From positions 1 to 6,714 of the forward strand of contig JAJBVR010000148.1 of the NCBI GenBank assembly GCA_020859725.1: a stretch of DNA of 6,714 nucleotides. Reading direction: 5' to 3'. Below, piece by piece: positions 6,713 through 6,714 of the stretch. Numbering within the stretch: the stretch's first letter is position 1; each line of letters begins with the position of its first letter. The notes under the pieces are model-generated. The model was not told the DNA's origin. It worked only from the letters and a program-made list of their open reading frames with translations, and did not search any database. The DNA is from Clostridiales bacterium (GTDB lineage: Bacteria > Bacillota > Clostridia > Oscillospirales > Acutalibacteraceae). The position numbers and the translations under genes are program-made.

Positions 6713-6714
6713 CC

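Larger units (their letters stand above)
6619..6714. other. AT-rich upstream region of the radical SAM gene
   Basis: This 96-nt stretch is almost entirely A and T. On the minus strand a TTGATA (6669-6664) could be a -35, but no convincing -10 follows at 16-18 nt, so I do not call a promoter for the radical SAM gene. On the plus strand two exact TATAAT hexamers (6694-6699 and 6706-6711) point out of the window; only a poor -35 (TTGTGT, 6682-6687, 18-nt spacer) accompanies the second. A divergent gene beyond the right edge is possible but cannot be seen. Confidence 0.4.

Noticed and set aside
1..6714. tRNA or rRNA genes, CRISPR arrays, insertion sequences
   Set aside because: I saw no cloverleaf-like stretch, no regularly spaced long repeats, no transposase and no terminal inverted repeats on either strand.

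Overview
This 6.7-kb window is moderately AT-rich and every credible gene lies on the minus strand, so it reads from right to left. It looks like Bacillota, class Clostridia, probably a gut Oscillospirales/Ruminococcus-like lineage. The reasons are the adjacent pth-mfd pair, a SpoIIQ-like sporulation protein with a threonine-rich linker, and a radical SAM protein of a type I associate with Clostridia. The assignment is an inference from protein character, not a search result.

Layout in transcription order: (1) an AT-rich upstream region at the right edge with a 12-bp tandem repeat; (2) a 475-aa radical SAM protein with a SPASM-like C-terminal cysteine set and unknown substrate (6618-5191); (3) a 162-nt gap holding a strong GC-rich hairpin without a U-tract; (4) pth, peptidyl-tRNA hydrolase, best started at 5028; (5) after 29 nt, mfd, the transcription-repair coupling factor (4405-941); (6) after a 41-nt gap, a membrane-anchored M23/LytM-domain protein that I call SpoIIQ-like (899-216); (7) a gene-free 215-nt left end with a probable terminator and small GTGCC repeats.

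pth and mfd are housekeeping genes: one recycles stalled peptidyl-tRNA, the other removes stalled RNA polymerase and recruits UvrA. The densest piece of sequence is the 50 bp between mfd and the SpoIIQ-like gene. There a perfect 12-bp terminator-like hairpin ends in T6 directly against the ATG, and its 3' arm contains the Shine-Dalgarno sequence. Across it lies a good match to a forespore sigma-F (or sigma-G) promoter, whose -35 sits on the last codons of mfd and whose -10 sits in the hairpin loop. I infer that read-through from mfd is terminated or left untranslatable, while forespore RNA polymerase would start downstream of the 5' arm and give a hairpin-free message. Nothing here looks like a wholly new system; this compact control region and the uncharacterised radical SAM protein deserve most attention.
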